A stretch of DNA of 64,000 bases, from the NCBI GenBank assembly GCA_035771175.1, contig CM069596.1:13473001-13537000 (forward strand), given 5' to 3'. Below, piece after piece: positions 23,467 to 34,420 of this stretch. Below the pieces are notes generated by a model. That model had not been told where the DNA came from. It did not search any database and saw only the letters and a list, made by a program, of their open reading frames with translations. Every line of letters begins with the position of its first letter. Positions within the stretch are counted from its first letter, which is position 1. The stretch is from Paratinospora sagittata. Its lineage: Eukaryota > Streptophyta > Magnoliopsida > Ranunculales > Menispermaceae. The position numbers and the translations under genes were made by a program.

Positions 23467-24422
23467 CAAAATAAAATATTATGAAAGCATAGAATCTTTC
23501 CCACCTGTAACGTACGCAATTTGTTCTTCTCTGAATTCCTTGGCGAGTAACGTACGTCCTCAACCGGAGAAGATGGAACTAGAACAGTTGATGCGTTTTC
23601 CGGCGTACCATATCTTGAAAAGGTTGAACCATCTAACCAAGGTACAAGTGATTGTGCTCCATCAAAACCATATCTTGCATCCTGCAGAACAGAGCCTGGG
23701 ACACCTCCCAGCAACAAACCCCTCCCATAGGATCCATTTGTTTTCAAAGAAGAATTCGAGTGATTTGGCCTTGGTAATGATCCATTATTATTTCCACCTA
23801 CTTTCCCATTTCCACTCACATTAGGTACTTCTACTGACAAAGGTCCCTGGTCAGCAGGAATTGAGGTGGATACCTCGCCTTGGGAAGCACAAGCTTGGTT
23901 TTGAACATACGGACCACTAGGTGGAGTAGGTGACTGGTAAAATGGAGTGGGATACTGGTAGTGTTGTGGTCCATACAGTTGACCATCATGGCCAATGGTG
24001 GGAACCGGGGAACCTGCATAAGAGTACGCACCATAAGGTGCATAACCATATCCATGGTACAGGAGTGATCCATTATCCCCATAAACTCCCGTAGGCATTT
24101 CAACACCATCAGGATTCACGTATCTATAGTCTTCCCAGTCGTTCACAGTCCCATCATAACCGCCAAAGTAATAAGCAGCTGATGGGTATCAATTAGGAAG
24201 ATAACACATAGTTTGATCCGTAAATTCTGGAAGTATGGGAGTTGTCGAACGGTCAGATGGTTGGAATGGACCATTACCTCGACCACCGTCGACAGAGCCA
24301 CGTTGAATCGCAGATGACTTCTTGTTATTCTCAGACGCTTCAAGAGTCTTGGGCTGAGAATTTAGAGACAAGTTTTGTAGCAAATCTGCAGCTTGTTCAG
24401 CAGCTGGAGAGACGGTGGCCAT
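23467..24422 (-). pseudogene. YTH-domain (ECT-type) gene, 5' portion, captured and broken
   Basis: From the ATG at 24422 (minus) the product begins MATVSPAAEQAADLLQNLSL, the N-terminus I recognise from plant ECT/YTHDF-type m6A readers, followed by TPILPEFTDQTMCYLPN. A TGA then stands where the family has a glycine codon, and the same frame continues YPSAAYYFGGYDGTVNDWED, YRYVNPDGVEM, GVYGDNGSLLYHGYGYAPYG, DGQLYGPQHYQYPTPFYQSP and on to KNKLRTLQ. About 310 codons of the low-complexity N-terminal half are kept; the C-terminal YTH domain that binds m6A is absent. The frame reads through without introns apart from the one stop. After LRTLQ comes GTGGGA, possibly an exon end, and then LTR-like sequence. 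It cannot bind m6A by itself. Confidence 0.85.
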
Positions 24423-24600
24423 GATCGCAGATCTTTCAGATTTGAAACCCTAGTCGACGGGAAAGAGACGGGATGTAAAACCCTAACCGTAAAAACTCAA
24501 CAGTGAAGGAAGAGATGAGGGGAGGGTTTTAGAGAGAGATAGAGAGACGAACAGAGAGGGGCGGAGTATGAAAGAGATGAACGAGACGGCTGAGGTCCAT
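24423..24600 (-). promoter_or_regulatory. Captured 5' UTR of the ECT-type gene
   Basis: The minus strand upstream of the ATG is CT-rich and contains TCTCTCTATCTCTCTCTAAAA and AACCCTA words, typical of plant housekeeping 5' UTRs. It suggests that the capture included the transcript leader. Confidence 0.5.
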
Positions 24601-24639
24601 AGGTATTATACATAGTATTGTTAATTCTAGGGTTTAATG

Positions 24640-24765
24640 ATGATCATGTAGATATTTTCAGAATTTTTAGGGATTACATTTGAAATTGAAAAGTAGATTT
24701 TCAGAATTTTCAAGGATTACATTTGAAATTGGAAAGTAGATTTTCAGATTTTTCAAGAGATTACA
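24640..24765. repeat. Three direct repeats at the right end of the insert
   Basis: About 40-bp repeats containing GGATTACATTTGAAATTG and AAGTAGATTTTCAGA; three imperfect copies end exactly at the insert boundary. Confidence 0.85.
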
Positions 24766-24770
24766 TGATG

Positions 24771-24926
24771 TGAGCAAGATATTATTAGTATTGTACTTGA
24801 GTCTCTCTAAACAGTGAAATCTTCATCTCCTGTGGATGTACGCGGATCTGCGCCGAGCCACATACATCTTGTGTGTTCTCTCTGTATGTGTGTGTTTGTA
24901 TTTGCTCTGCTGCATAGATCTCAACA
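24771..24926 (+). repeat. Tork-type copia 3' LTR, right part
   Basis: Resumes with TGAGCAAGATATT and matches the 5' LTR (TGAAATCTTCATCTCC, CGCCGAGCCACATA) to the end ATCTCAACA at 24926. Confidence 0.88.
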
Positions 24927-25284
24927 AAGCGCACCACTAGATTTCTAAGAGTGTTATTAATTATTCTAGGCAAGCAGTGCAGTCCTAATTACCCAACGTG
25001 CTACTTACCACCATATTGCTATATTCCAAAATCCTAAAAATATATACATATATGTATGCACATACACATACGGATATGTATACATAAAGGTCAACTATAA
25101 GATTTGACTTTTAAATTACAAAGCATTACACAAGGTGTAAGTGCTCTATTTACAAAAAAAATAAAATAAATAAATAAATAAAGACATGATATCCAAACTA
25201 ATATAAAATTAGGTCTCCCTTGAGCACACCATATTGAGCCTAGTTCTATTGAAGCGATTTTTCTGCCACTTGAACACTGCATTT
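24927..25284. other. Gap, no gene
   Basis: AT-rich sequence with TATATACATATATG repeats and an AAATAAATAAATAAAT run near 25165. No coding evidence. Confidence 0.6.
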
Positions 25285-25289
25285 TTGTC

Positions 25290-26180
25290 CAAATCTATGA
25301 GGGGATGGGATTTAGATTTCAACAAGGCCATCCTAACAAATCATGGTTTGGCGTCTAATTGGTAACCTCACAGCTCTTCTTGCCGGTATACTAAAAGGTA
25401 AATACTTCCTAAATACATCTTTTTGGGAAGCCAAGGTGAAATGGGGGGCTTCAAAATTTTGGCGAAGCATCATATGGGGTCTTCAGCTGCTTGAAAAGGG
25501 GACTCATTGGAGGGTAGGGAATGGTTCTGAAGTTCGCATGCATGACCCTTGGATCCCTCGACCTAGGTCTTTTAAAATCATCTCACTTCGATGATCAATC
25601 CCGAACAGTTTAGTTTTCTGATTTTATAACAGCAGAAAACTAGTAGGATGTGGAAAAGTTGAATAAGTCTCTCCTCCCAATTGATGTCGACGAGATATGT
25701 CGAATTTCACTCAGTAGTAGAGGCCCTCCTGATCGGATGATATGGCATTATGCAAAGAATGACATTTACAATGTGAAAGTGGTTGTAGGCTTCTAATAAT
25801 GGAGGGGAATTACAACTCAAAGTTCAACCAGTGCCGGCCTCAAAGATATGTGGAATAGGTTATGGAACCTCAACATTCCCTTGAAAGTCAAATTTTTTTT
25901 CGTGGACTAATCCAAAATGCCTTATCCACTAAAAAAAATCTAGTAAAAAAGAAAGTAATTCAACATGCATCCTGTGATGAACGCGGTAAAGAGATTGAAT
26001 CTGGAATCCACTCAGTGGCTAGGTGCAGGAAAGCGATGAAGTTTGGGAATGAGTTGGTTGAAAACAACCCTTTGCAGTATCTGAGGCAAGGAACACTAAA
26101 AGAATTAATCTTATTTGCCAGTAAGAGTGATTTGGGAATTTCATCCGTCCCTTGTCCTCCATTCGAAGAACTTAGAACTT
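25290..26180 (+). pseudogene. LINE ORF2 C-terminal RT / zf-RVT region
   Basis: MVWRLIGNLTALLAGILKGK, FWRSIIWGLQLLEKGTHWRV and GNGSEVRMHDPWIPRP match the family pattern W.RSI..G..LL..G..W.VGNG..I...DPW.PRP. Further on, FRGLIQNALSTKKNLVKKKV and the stretch with HASCDERGKEIESGIHSVAR match the zf-RVT region (..LPTK.NL..R.......C..C). Several frames and stops. Confidence 0.8.
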
Positions 26181-26429
26181 AATTAAGGTACTACCGAGCC
26201 TGTACTTCTTTTTCGTTGCCTATATGTTGCGTATGCGGAAAATGAGTCTCTACTTTTCTTTCTCTTCGAATTAATTTTCATAACCTGTTGGGTTATTTAG
26301 GGGGAGAGAAATAAATGCAAAGTTGGTGAACCTAGGACATCTGCTACAACTATTGCAAAAAGAGCATCCATTATGAAAGTTGAGTGTCAGCAAGCTACAT
26401 CAAGCGATAGACCAGTGGAAGTCAATAGA

Positions 26430-26935
26430 GCAGTTAGATGGATTCCCCTGCCTCCCAACAAATTGAAACTCAATATTGACGCAAGTTTGAACCCAAATTT
26501 TGGAGAAGCGGGAGTCGGTGCAATCTTCAGCGACAGCCAAGGGTAAGTTATTGGAGCCATGAAACTTAAAGGAGCTAGATTAGCCCTCAGTGTAGAACTT
26601 GTGGCCATTCGTGCGGGTTTAATAATGACAATTGAATCATGAATTCTTGTTGACATTCTTGAGGGGGACTCCTTTCCAACTCTAGCTGATGTTAAATCCA
26701 ATGTTCATTATTACACTGAAGAGGGTGAGATTGTGGAGGATTAATTGTAAATCACTCTTGAGATATTGGCCTTCCACTATCATCCAATTTATTCATAGAG
26801 AGGGAAATTTTATTGCCCATAGGCTTATTAGATTTTCTCTTTCTGTAGATCAGCCACTATTTAGTTAAGAGGAAGTTTCTTCTGTTGTTCAAGATGTTGT
26901 GTTTGAGGAAGCATCTCTTTTTTCTTCTTGAATAA
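26430..26935 (+). pseudogene. LINE-encoded RNase H domain
   Basis: WIPLPPNKLKLNIDASLNPN, then FGEAGVGAIFSDSQG and, after a stop, LSVELVAIRAGLIM, matching the plant RVT_3-type RNase H (K.N.DA......G.G...RD..G, ..AE..A...GL..A). The catalytic aspartate of NIDAS is kept. The C-terminus (EEASLFSS*) is followed by the A-rich tail. Confidence 0.75.
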
Positions 26936-26983
26936 AGTAATATCCTTCTTAAAAGAAAGAAAAAAGAAAAAAGAACACAACAT

Positions 26984-29080
26984 TTTCTAATATAGTGTAA
27001 TTATTTAAAGATTTTCAAAGTGGAAATTAAGATAATCAATATTTAAATTAGAAATTCATAGTTGTAAACAAAATAGATTGCCAAGAATCTCCACACCCAT
27101 ACTACATATTCAATGCATACACAAATACATCATATCTTTGTAGTTTTGCAAATATAAACCAAATAGAGTTGACCAATTATATGAATAATACTCCGATCCA
27201 AGCATGTTGTTGTTAAATATTACAAAGTACGCAAAGAAATTAACCAATCCAATCTTTCAGATCTTATAAAATCAAATAAGGTTTTTTATAATAATTCAGA
27301 AGTGAAAGAGCAGAGATGCTTCCAAGAAAATCCATTTTACTTCTTCTCGGGTATCGACACATTTATAAATAAGAATCATTAAGATGCCTTCGTGCATGTC
27401 TCACTTCTGCTGCATGTGACACTCCACACTCCACACTCCACACTCCACACCCCACACCCCACACCTACCTTTATGGTTCCTACTTTCCAACATTACTCCA
27501 TTACCTTTTTCCGAACATTATTCTATATACTCCTATAACTTATTAATTTATATATATACTTTAACTTTGAAGCCATTTTGCCCGAAGTATTGAAGTTTTT
27601 CCTAAAGAAATTATCTTATTTTTATTTTAAAAAGTTAATTTTAATATCAAGAGGGACAAAAAAAGTTTTTTTTTTATTTTTTTTTTCATTTTTGCCTATA
27701 TCTCCTACATTTTTTATTTTTTTTTAAATTTATATATTTTATAGTTTATCTTTACAACTTCCATCCTTTTACATGAAAAGATATAAATGTACATTATACA
27801 TTTCTTATAAAAATATTTAAAGCATGCGTCTAAATACTAGTATATATATATATATTACTTATGATGCAAATAGTTCAACATCTACGTTATGTGACAACTT
27901 TTGCTAAAATTTTAAAATTAGCCCTTCATAGTTATATTGTATTTTAAGAATTAGTTAAAAAGTTATAATATAGTGATTTATATAAGGAGGAGGGCTAAAA
28001 TGACTCAAGATATGTACCCAAGCTGATGTGACAATACATCACATCACTATATTATGAGAGAGAAAAGAAAACACCCTCTATTTATCATACACCACATCGG
28101 CATGAATATAGTTTTGAGTATAATTTTTAAGTCGTAAAAGTTTTTTTCTTACATAATTCCCAGCCCTCTCCATTTCTCTTTCTTTTAGAATTACTATAGA
28201 TGCAAGTTCTCTTTCCTATCTTTTTTAATGCTTATATTTTACTATATTTACCCACATTTTATTTATAAACAAAAAAAAACAATTTTATTGTTCTACTCAT
28301 AAAAGTTTTTGATATATGTTAGAAAAATAACAATAAAATTATTTATATATACCATTAATTAATTAATTTAAAATAAAAATATGTGTGATACACATGCATG
28401 CACACACGTTTGTGTCTATGTATGTGTATTTGTGTTGGTAGGTTTGGATCTAAGCCCCATAATTAAGCTCAATGCAAGCTTTTACTCTAAAATACCTTGA
28501 TTGTAATACAAGTAGATGATCCACATCCACACACCTATATCTTATCCAATGAAATCTATTAGTACTTGTTCTTTAATTTGTTACACACAACCACATTAGG
28601 AATTACTATGATTACTCACATGATATATTACTCACATGATATAACAAAATAAAAAAAAAACATTGGAGTCAATTTAGAAGCATGATGGATCGAGTTTCTT
28701 GCATTTGAATTCACTCTTAATTAGTGTGAAAGGGACATCATATCTACTTCCCCTTCCTTTAAGTTGGTGACAAAAAGATAAAGAAAAAAAAAAAAAAAAA
28801 AAAAAGAAAGAGTGAAAGGAATTCAATATATAGTCTCATTTCAAATAACTAATTAAAAATAAAGAAATGGGTCCCTTCCAAACAGCAATCCATCCATTAA
28901 GGAAAAGCACATGGGACAGCCCCTGATGTGGTTTTGCATGCATGCCCCTGTGAAAGCTAAAAGCCAAACTCAATTAGCTCCAACGGGACCCAACTAATAT
29001 ATATATATATAGCTTTATTTCAAAAACAGTTGTCCCTCTTAAGACTTTTCAAACACTCATGACTTTCAACTCCTTTTCTT
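26984..29080. other. AT-rich region with no recognised gene or element
   Basis: Low-complexity AT-rich DNA with poly-T/poly-A tracts (27660-27740, 28782-28805) and TA runs. No reading frame with recognisable content and no LTR ends noticed. Confidence 0.6.
27418..27467 (+). repeat. (ACTCCAC)n / (ACCCCAC)n microsatellite
   Basis: About seven heptamer units, ACTCCAC shifting to ACCCCAC. Confidence 0.9.
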
Positions 29081-29252
29081 TTTTCTTTATAAATATTATA
29101 TATAAATGTGTGTTTGTATCTTAATAGTCTCTAAGATTTTTTTGCTTGGAAGCTTCGCAGCAGTGACACCCTTCAAGCCTACTCAACCCTCTCCCATCCC
29201 CTTCTCCACTAACTTACAAAATATAATAATGGTTAAGGAGGAAAGCAAGGCT
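29080..29252 (+). promoter_or_regulatory. Possible core promoter and leader, no gene behind it
   Basis: TTTATAAATATTATATATAAATG at about 29085-29108 (outline: TATAAATAT then TATATAAATG) is followed by a pyrimidine-rich leader (CAACCCTCTCCCATCCCC, 29184-29201) and a nine-codon ORF starting ATGGTTAAGGAGG at 29230. This resembles the layout of a plant transcript start, but no protein or known microRNA precursor was recognised. Confidence 0.2.
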
Positions 29253-29685
29253 CATTGATTAATGTAATCATCAATTTATATAGTAAATATATATTTAACA
29301 ACAATACTACCTTTTTAATTAATTCTTTGCTTTATTTTTATTTTTTTATATGAATTATTGATGAGAATGAGTTACAGCTACATATAAAGATCATTTTCAT
29401 TTAGTTCTCTATCAAACAAAAGAAGGCGACTTCTTGGCCTACTTAACAAAGTAAGAAGAAAAAGTTGCTTCTTTCTTTCTTTCTCTCTTTCTTTCTTTTT
29501 ATCTATTTATTTATTAAATTCTAGGGTGCAAGACCGCAAATTAAAAACTTAATCTTTCTCCAACACCTTAAGATCTGAACATGAGGACTATACAAACAGT
29601 ATTCCTAATTTCAGGAAATCAGACCAGTTAATTTTGACTAGCCTTTGTTCTCGAATATGAATTATTTCACCTTTATGATATAATT

Positions 29686-29985
29686 GTTAGAAACCACCAA
29701 TCCAAAAATTATAGTTATTAAATAAAAACTCAAAATACATATTAAGTTATCATTAATATTTTTCTTACGTGTAACCTCACCTTATACGTGGAGAGTCAGA
29801 AAAGAAATAGAAGAAAAATACAAATTATAAAAATGAGGAACATACAAATGCGAATAATGAGAATTGAATCCAAGACCTTTTGCAAAATCAAGACTCTGGT
29901 ACCATGATAGAAATCACTTTAACCCAAAAGTTATAATTATTAGATAATGGTCTAATAATACATATTAAGCTATCATCAATTAATA
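29686..29985. repeat. Two direct repeats ~220 bp apart
   Basis: A block of ~75 bp (AGAAACCACC...CCAAAAATTATAGTTATTA...TACATATTAAGTTATCAT) at 29688-29760 recurs, diverged, at 29911-29985. The second is preceded by GACTCTGGTACCATGATAG, a phrase I associate with dispersed plant repeats. Confidence 0.5.
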
Positions 29986-30425
29986 ATAATAATAACAAAA
30001 TATTGGTACAAAAATCTCCATCTTTCTTAACTATATATAGGTGACTTTGAAGCCGGTAGAAATCTAATTAACTTAAAGGAGAAGACAGTTCTTCAGCTGC
30101 CTGCATGGGTCATATATATCATATATCATATACATATATAATGACTTTCTTCATGGGTCCATGTAACACTCAAAAGTCATAAACAAGAAGGAAATTCAGC
30201 ATGTTTGGTTCTCTTTTATTTTCACACTTTCGTTAGGAAGCATGTGGATTTAGTGTTCATCCTACCAAAAGATCACATGTCCTGCTTATCATGAAGAAAT
30301 TAACTTGGAAACCCTAGCCCCCTTTTTCATTCATTTTGCCACTGTTTTCAATTGAACTTATTCTTTTTCCCCTTATTTTTTCCAACAAGGAGAAGTCTTG
30401 CCCTCGAGGGTGCGGCCAACTAATA

Positions 30426-30538
30426 AATTAATGTGATAAAGAAGTCTATTACAAAAGTCATTACAAGCCCTCTCTCTCTCTCTCTCTCTCACCTTAATGT
30501 GATAAAGAAGTCTATTAAAAAAGTCATTACAAGCCCTG
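30426..30538. repeat. Direct duplication around a (CT)n tract
   Basis: The ~44-bp word TTAATGTGATAAAGAAGTC...CATTACAAGCCCT occurs at about 30429-30472 and 30494-30537, separated by a (TC)n run. Confidence 0.9.
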
Positions 30539-31189
30539 CAATTTTTAATCAAGTTTTTTTTTAAAATTTTTTTTATAACAATGGCCATATGAAAAGATTA
30601 TTGGGGTGTAGCCAAGTGGGGCCTTGCCTTTTTTACAAAAAAAGGAACAAGTAACAAGTTATTATAAACTAAGAGGACACACACATAGGAAGATAAGGAC
30701 ATATACTTTTGAATCCATGATCTAATATTTAAAATCAATTAAAAAATATCGAGAAATTAACCTTTTTATTATTTATTCTATTCTATTTTATTTTGTGTTG
30801 GGCAACATATAATCGGTGACTAATTAAATATATATGTCAGTTTTGATATTAAAAAGTTGGTGACATTAGCATTAAAACCAGCTGTTGTTTTCTATATAAT
30901 ATAATTCAATACATTATTGCACAGTATTCTTTATTGGTACTATTTCGGTATCAGTAGTTAATTAAGTAGAGTTGCCATCGTATGAACCTGCTTTTTGTGT
31001 GGCATAGGCCTGATTAATTATGATAACAAATTAAAAACAAGATGATATAGAGCCCTTTCTTCCTATTATTTAAATAAAAATAAGCACCTTGTTCCTATTA
31101 TTTCTCTTGTCATACAAAATCTCATTTTTCTAGTTTTAGAAAATATTAATATCTCTTTTTTAAAATAATAACATTATTTAAATGATATG

Positions 31190-31281
31190 TTTCTTAACAT
31201 CGTATCTTGCGCTATTACTTCAATTACTTTTGTTAGAAAATATTTCTTAACATGGTATCTTGCGCTATTACTTCAATTACT
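31190..31281. repeat. Direct duplication, 53-bp period
   Basis: TTTCTTAACATCGTATCTTG...CAATTACT at 31190-31228 is repeated at 31243-31281 with one difference. Confidence 0.9.
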
Positions 31282-32030
31282 AAAAATCTTTAAAGTTTTA
31301 AGAAATGAAAGGTGCTATGCATATCTAAAATATATGTAAATGTTGATTATACTTTTTATCAGTTAAATATTACCATCCTATTAAATTTAAATGATGAACT
31401 TAGTCATTTCTAAAAGCTTCTTTAATACCAGTTATAATAAATAATAAAGGTCATGGCCACTTCTTTAAGTTTTACCTTCTGTTTTTTTTTTGTGCATAGT
31501 TTTACCCTTGTAATAATGAGAGTGATTTCTTCAAGTCTGCAGACAAAATAAATGTCGGGCCGTCCATGCGGTGGGTCACGTACGTACGACTCCAATTTTA
31601 ATTAATTAATATTATATATATATATATGTTACATTATGTCCACGATTCATAACTTTTTATCATTTAAGTAGTGGTCATTTCATGTTGGCTTTCTATCGTT
31701 TTGGTTTATATGGTAAATCTTTTTTATTTAATTTATAATACAGTTAACGTCATTTACAATGTATTTAAAAATATAATTGTACCGGTATTGATCAGTTCTC
31801 ACTTCTCCGTAGAGCATATAATACATGTAATAATCAGTTACAGATGGTTTTGCTTCATGGACAATGTGGCAAGATTGAGATAATTTAATTTACACTCTTT
31901 TATTCTCTGCCACGTGGTCAAATAAGAAATATAATAGTTCAAGAAAAACAAACTACGAATTCAAAATTGTAACATAATAAAAGAGAGTAATTTAGAGATC
32001 AGGTCATGTAAGTTTTGAAATAGGGTTACT

Positions 32031-32772
32031 TCAAAAAAAAAAAAAATAAAGTTTTGAGTATAACAAACCCATGAGGATATGGAAACCAAAGCTCATCTCT
32101 ACTATAATGACAACTAGTAAGATAGACCTTAACAATAAGAGCCTAAGTTCACAACACCACCAACAATTTATTTTTGCTCGAATAATTGATCCCTTGAGCT
32201 CAAATAGGTGCAAGAACCAACTGAGCTTTAGAGTTAAAGAAAAAAAAATACCTTTTATGATACAAGACTTAACCAACATCAGAATATAAGGAGCTATGCT
32301 AAACTAGAATTAGGATTACCGTTCCATGACGAGCTAAGTACCTCAACTTGTGAGCAACAAAGGAATAAAAAAAGCTATTGTAAGGAGCATCAATATGGTG
32401 CAAGTTAAAGGCCCTCTAAAGCCCAAGTTAGATCTGAACTCTCTAAATATTAAATGACTTACCTCCTAACGGAAAATAGTGATGTATTTATACCTTAGGG
32501 TTCTATGCCACATGGCAACAACACATGGCGCCTTACCATATGCTAAGGGCGAGTCTTGCATTTGTTGTTTACAGCTTTAATATCATGTTGTCTTGAGGTC
32601 AGTTCGATTTTACTAAGTTGGTGTCGAAAGGGATGTCCTTAGAAGCCATGTTCATGACTCAAGGATGATAGCTTGGCTAGGATAGTAGTACATCAACTAT
32701 TCGAGCTACCATCTTTTCTGAATGTGAGTTGTGAATCTAGCTTGGTATCCAAGTAAGGTCTTCATACTGAGT
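32031..32772. other. Unassigned repeat-like sequence left of the Ty3 element
   Basis: GAGCTC- and AAGCTT-rich non-coding sequence resembling an LTR but without defined ends. It continues on the right side of the Ty3 element (39154-39700), so it is the insertion target. Confidence 0.4.
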
Positions 32773-32885
32773 TGTAATACCCTAGGTTTATACTTTAAAA
32801 AAAAAAAAAAATTGGTTCGGGCACGTCTGCCCGTACGTTCAGGCATGTGCCCGTACAAATCACACAAATCACAATCCATGTCACA
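32773..32885 (+). repeat. 5' LTR remnant
   Basis: TGTAATACCCTAGGTTTA, an A-run, then GGGCACGTCTGCCCG and GTACGTTCAGGC match the first ~100 bp of the 3' LTR. It then jumps to protease-region sequence, marking a deletion. Confidence 0.75.
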
Positions 32886-32945
32886 TCACCTTTAGGATCT
32901 AGCACTGACGTGAATTTGCAGTGTTCTCAATGTGAGCTTTGAATG

Positions 32946-34420
32946 GCAGAAAAAATAATATATGCAGATCTTTTTGTGATGGACATTGAAGACTTCGACA
33001 TCATCCTCGGCATGGACTGGCTCGCACCACTGAATGTAAAGATCGATTGCATGAAGAAGCAAGTTCAGTTAACCTTGCCCGTGGGAGAGTTTGTCAAGAT
33101 TCAGGGAACAAGGAAATAGATACACAACTCGACTGCTGCACTTCTCAAGGCACAGCTTCGAGCTCTATCCCTTGGTGATGATAATGAATCACCAGCACTG
33201 TACCCTCTCGAAACACACAATGTCCCGGTAATATCTGAATTCCCAACATTTTTTCTAAATGACCTTCCTGGTCTACCTCCAGTTAGGTAATTCGATTTTG
33301 AAATCAATCTCATACCTAGGACCGGGCCTATCTCAATTCCACCATACAGAATGTCAAATGTCGGGCTAGTCGAATTGGACAAACAACTGAAGGAATTAGA
33401 GAGTAATGGCTTCATCAGAAAAATTTCATCACCCTGGGGCCCTCTAGTTCTGTTTGTTCGCAAAAAGGATGGTTCGTTACGACTTTGCATCGACTATCAC
33501 AAGCTGAATAACGTCACCATTAAGAACAGACACTCGTTGCCTAGGATCGATGACTTGTTCGACTAACTTAGAGATGTCAAATACTTCTCTAAGATTGATT
33601 TACGATCCGGTTATCACCAACTCCGGATCCGAGAGTCGAACATTACCAAGACGACATTCAGAACTCGGTATGGTCACTACGAGTTCTTGGTGATGTCGTT
33701 CAGTCTAACAAATGCACCTGCTGCATTCATGGATTTGATGAACCACATCTTTAGGTTATACTTAGACCGATTTGTGGTGGTTTTTCTGGACGATATCTTG
33801 ATATATTCCTCAACCGAAGGAGGCCATAAGATACATCTGAAGATAGTCCTCCAGACCTTGAGAAGCCACCAGTTGTATGCAAAGTTGAATAAGTGTGAAT
33901 TTTGGGCGAAACGAGTTCAATTCCTAGGCCATGTGGTTTCAGGCAATGACATTGAGGTCGATCCTTCTAAGTTTGAAGCGGTTTTAAACTGGAAGCAACC
34001 TACCACTGTTACTCAAATTATGAGTTTTCTTGGTTTGGCTGGCTATTACAGACGCTTCATCAAGGACTTCTCAAAGATTGTTGAACCTATGACAAAGCTC
34101 ACTTGGAAAGACGTGCGATTCATCTGGAATCCCACCTGTGAAACATCATTTCAGGAATTGAAGAAGTGTCTCACGACGGCACCAGTACTAATCACTCCAA
34201 GAAATGCACTTGGATTTTTACTATACACCGACGCCTCTCTCCAAGGCTTAGGTATTGTACTAATGCAAGAAGGCCAAGTTGTTGCATATGCCTCAAGGCA
34301 ACTAAAGATACATAAGGGCAATTAACACATGAGTTGGAACTTGCAGCTGTCATATTTGCACTGAAGTTATGGTGTCATTACCTATATGGTGAACGGTTTG
34401 AGGTCTTCTCGGATCACAAG
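32946..34420 (+). pseudogene. Ty3 protease, reverse transcriptase and start of RNase H, broken
   Basis: Protease end: [72 protein letters not shown], then the active site [15 protein letters not shown] (FLDD, usually YLDD or FIDD) and [17 protein letters not shown]. RNase H starts [20 protein letters not shown] and reaches FSDHK, where the composite element is inserted. In-frame stops at about 33117, 33288, 33565 and 34324 and a shift inactivate it. At 33565 a TAA stands where the family has a glutamine codon. Confidence 0.9.

Larger units (their letters stand above)
22187..24765 (-). mobile_element. TG...CA unit (LTR-like) carrying a captured YTH/ECT gene segment
   Basis: The insert interrupts the copia 3' LTR exactly: the LTR sequence up to GATGATG is followed by TGTAACACCCCG, and after the final GATTACA the repeated TGATG (22182-22186 and 24766-24770) leads back into the LTR (TGAGCAAGATATT...). 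So it has TG/CA ends and a 5-bp duplication, like an integrase-inserted LTR unit. The left 1.3 kb has LTR-like features (GGGGTGAGCTTGAAAGCCCAG, three 40-bp repeats). The right 1.3 kb is a gene 5' end in minus orientation. Whether the unit is a solo LTR with a captured gene or a rearranged element is open. Confidence 0.75.
17211..24926 (+). mobile_element. Tork-type Ty1/copia retrotransposon, decayed, with split 3' LTR
   Basis: The 5' LTR (383 bp), gag, protease, integrase, RT, RNase H and 3' LTR (378 bp once the insertion is discounted) are all recognisable in the copia order, which fixes this as a complete but dead element. RT and integrase wording resemble TNT1/Tork elements. Every coding domain has stops or lost key residues. 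A 2.58-kb unit with a YTH gene fragment is inserted in the 3' LTR. The outer flanks TAGTA and AAGCG do not form a target duplication. Confidence 0.9.
25285..26983 (+). mobile_element. 5'-truncated plant L1-type LINE
   Basis: Starts within the C-terminal part of the ORF2 reverse transcriptase and runs through a zf-RVT-like region and an RNase H domain to an A-rich tail (AAAAGAAAGAAAAAAGAAAA) at about 26953-26975. Only the last ~1.7 kb of a LINE is left, as expected for incomplete target-primed reverse transcription. Stops and frameshifts are frequent. Confidence 0.8.
29253..32030. other. AT-rich TE-poor stretch, no gene seen
   Basis: No protein-like ORF and no complete element recognised. It contains three small duplications listed separately, a (CTTT)n tract near 29470-29500 and many TA runs. 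Confidence 0.55.

Noticed and set aside
23467..24422. A functional YTH-domain gene
   Set aside because: It has a stop in frame and no YTH domain, and is enclosed in an insertion within a copia LTR.
30095..30180. Possible microRNA precursor near CAGCTGCCTGCATGGG
   Set aside because: No mature sequence of a known plant microRNA family was found and the flanking AT repeats explain the apparent fold.
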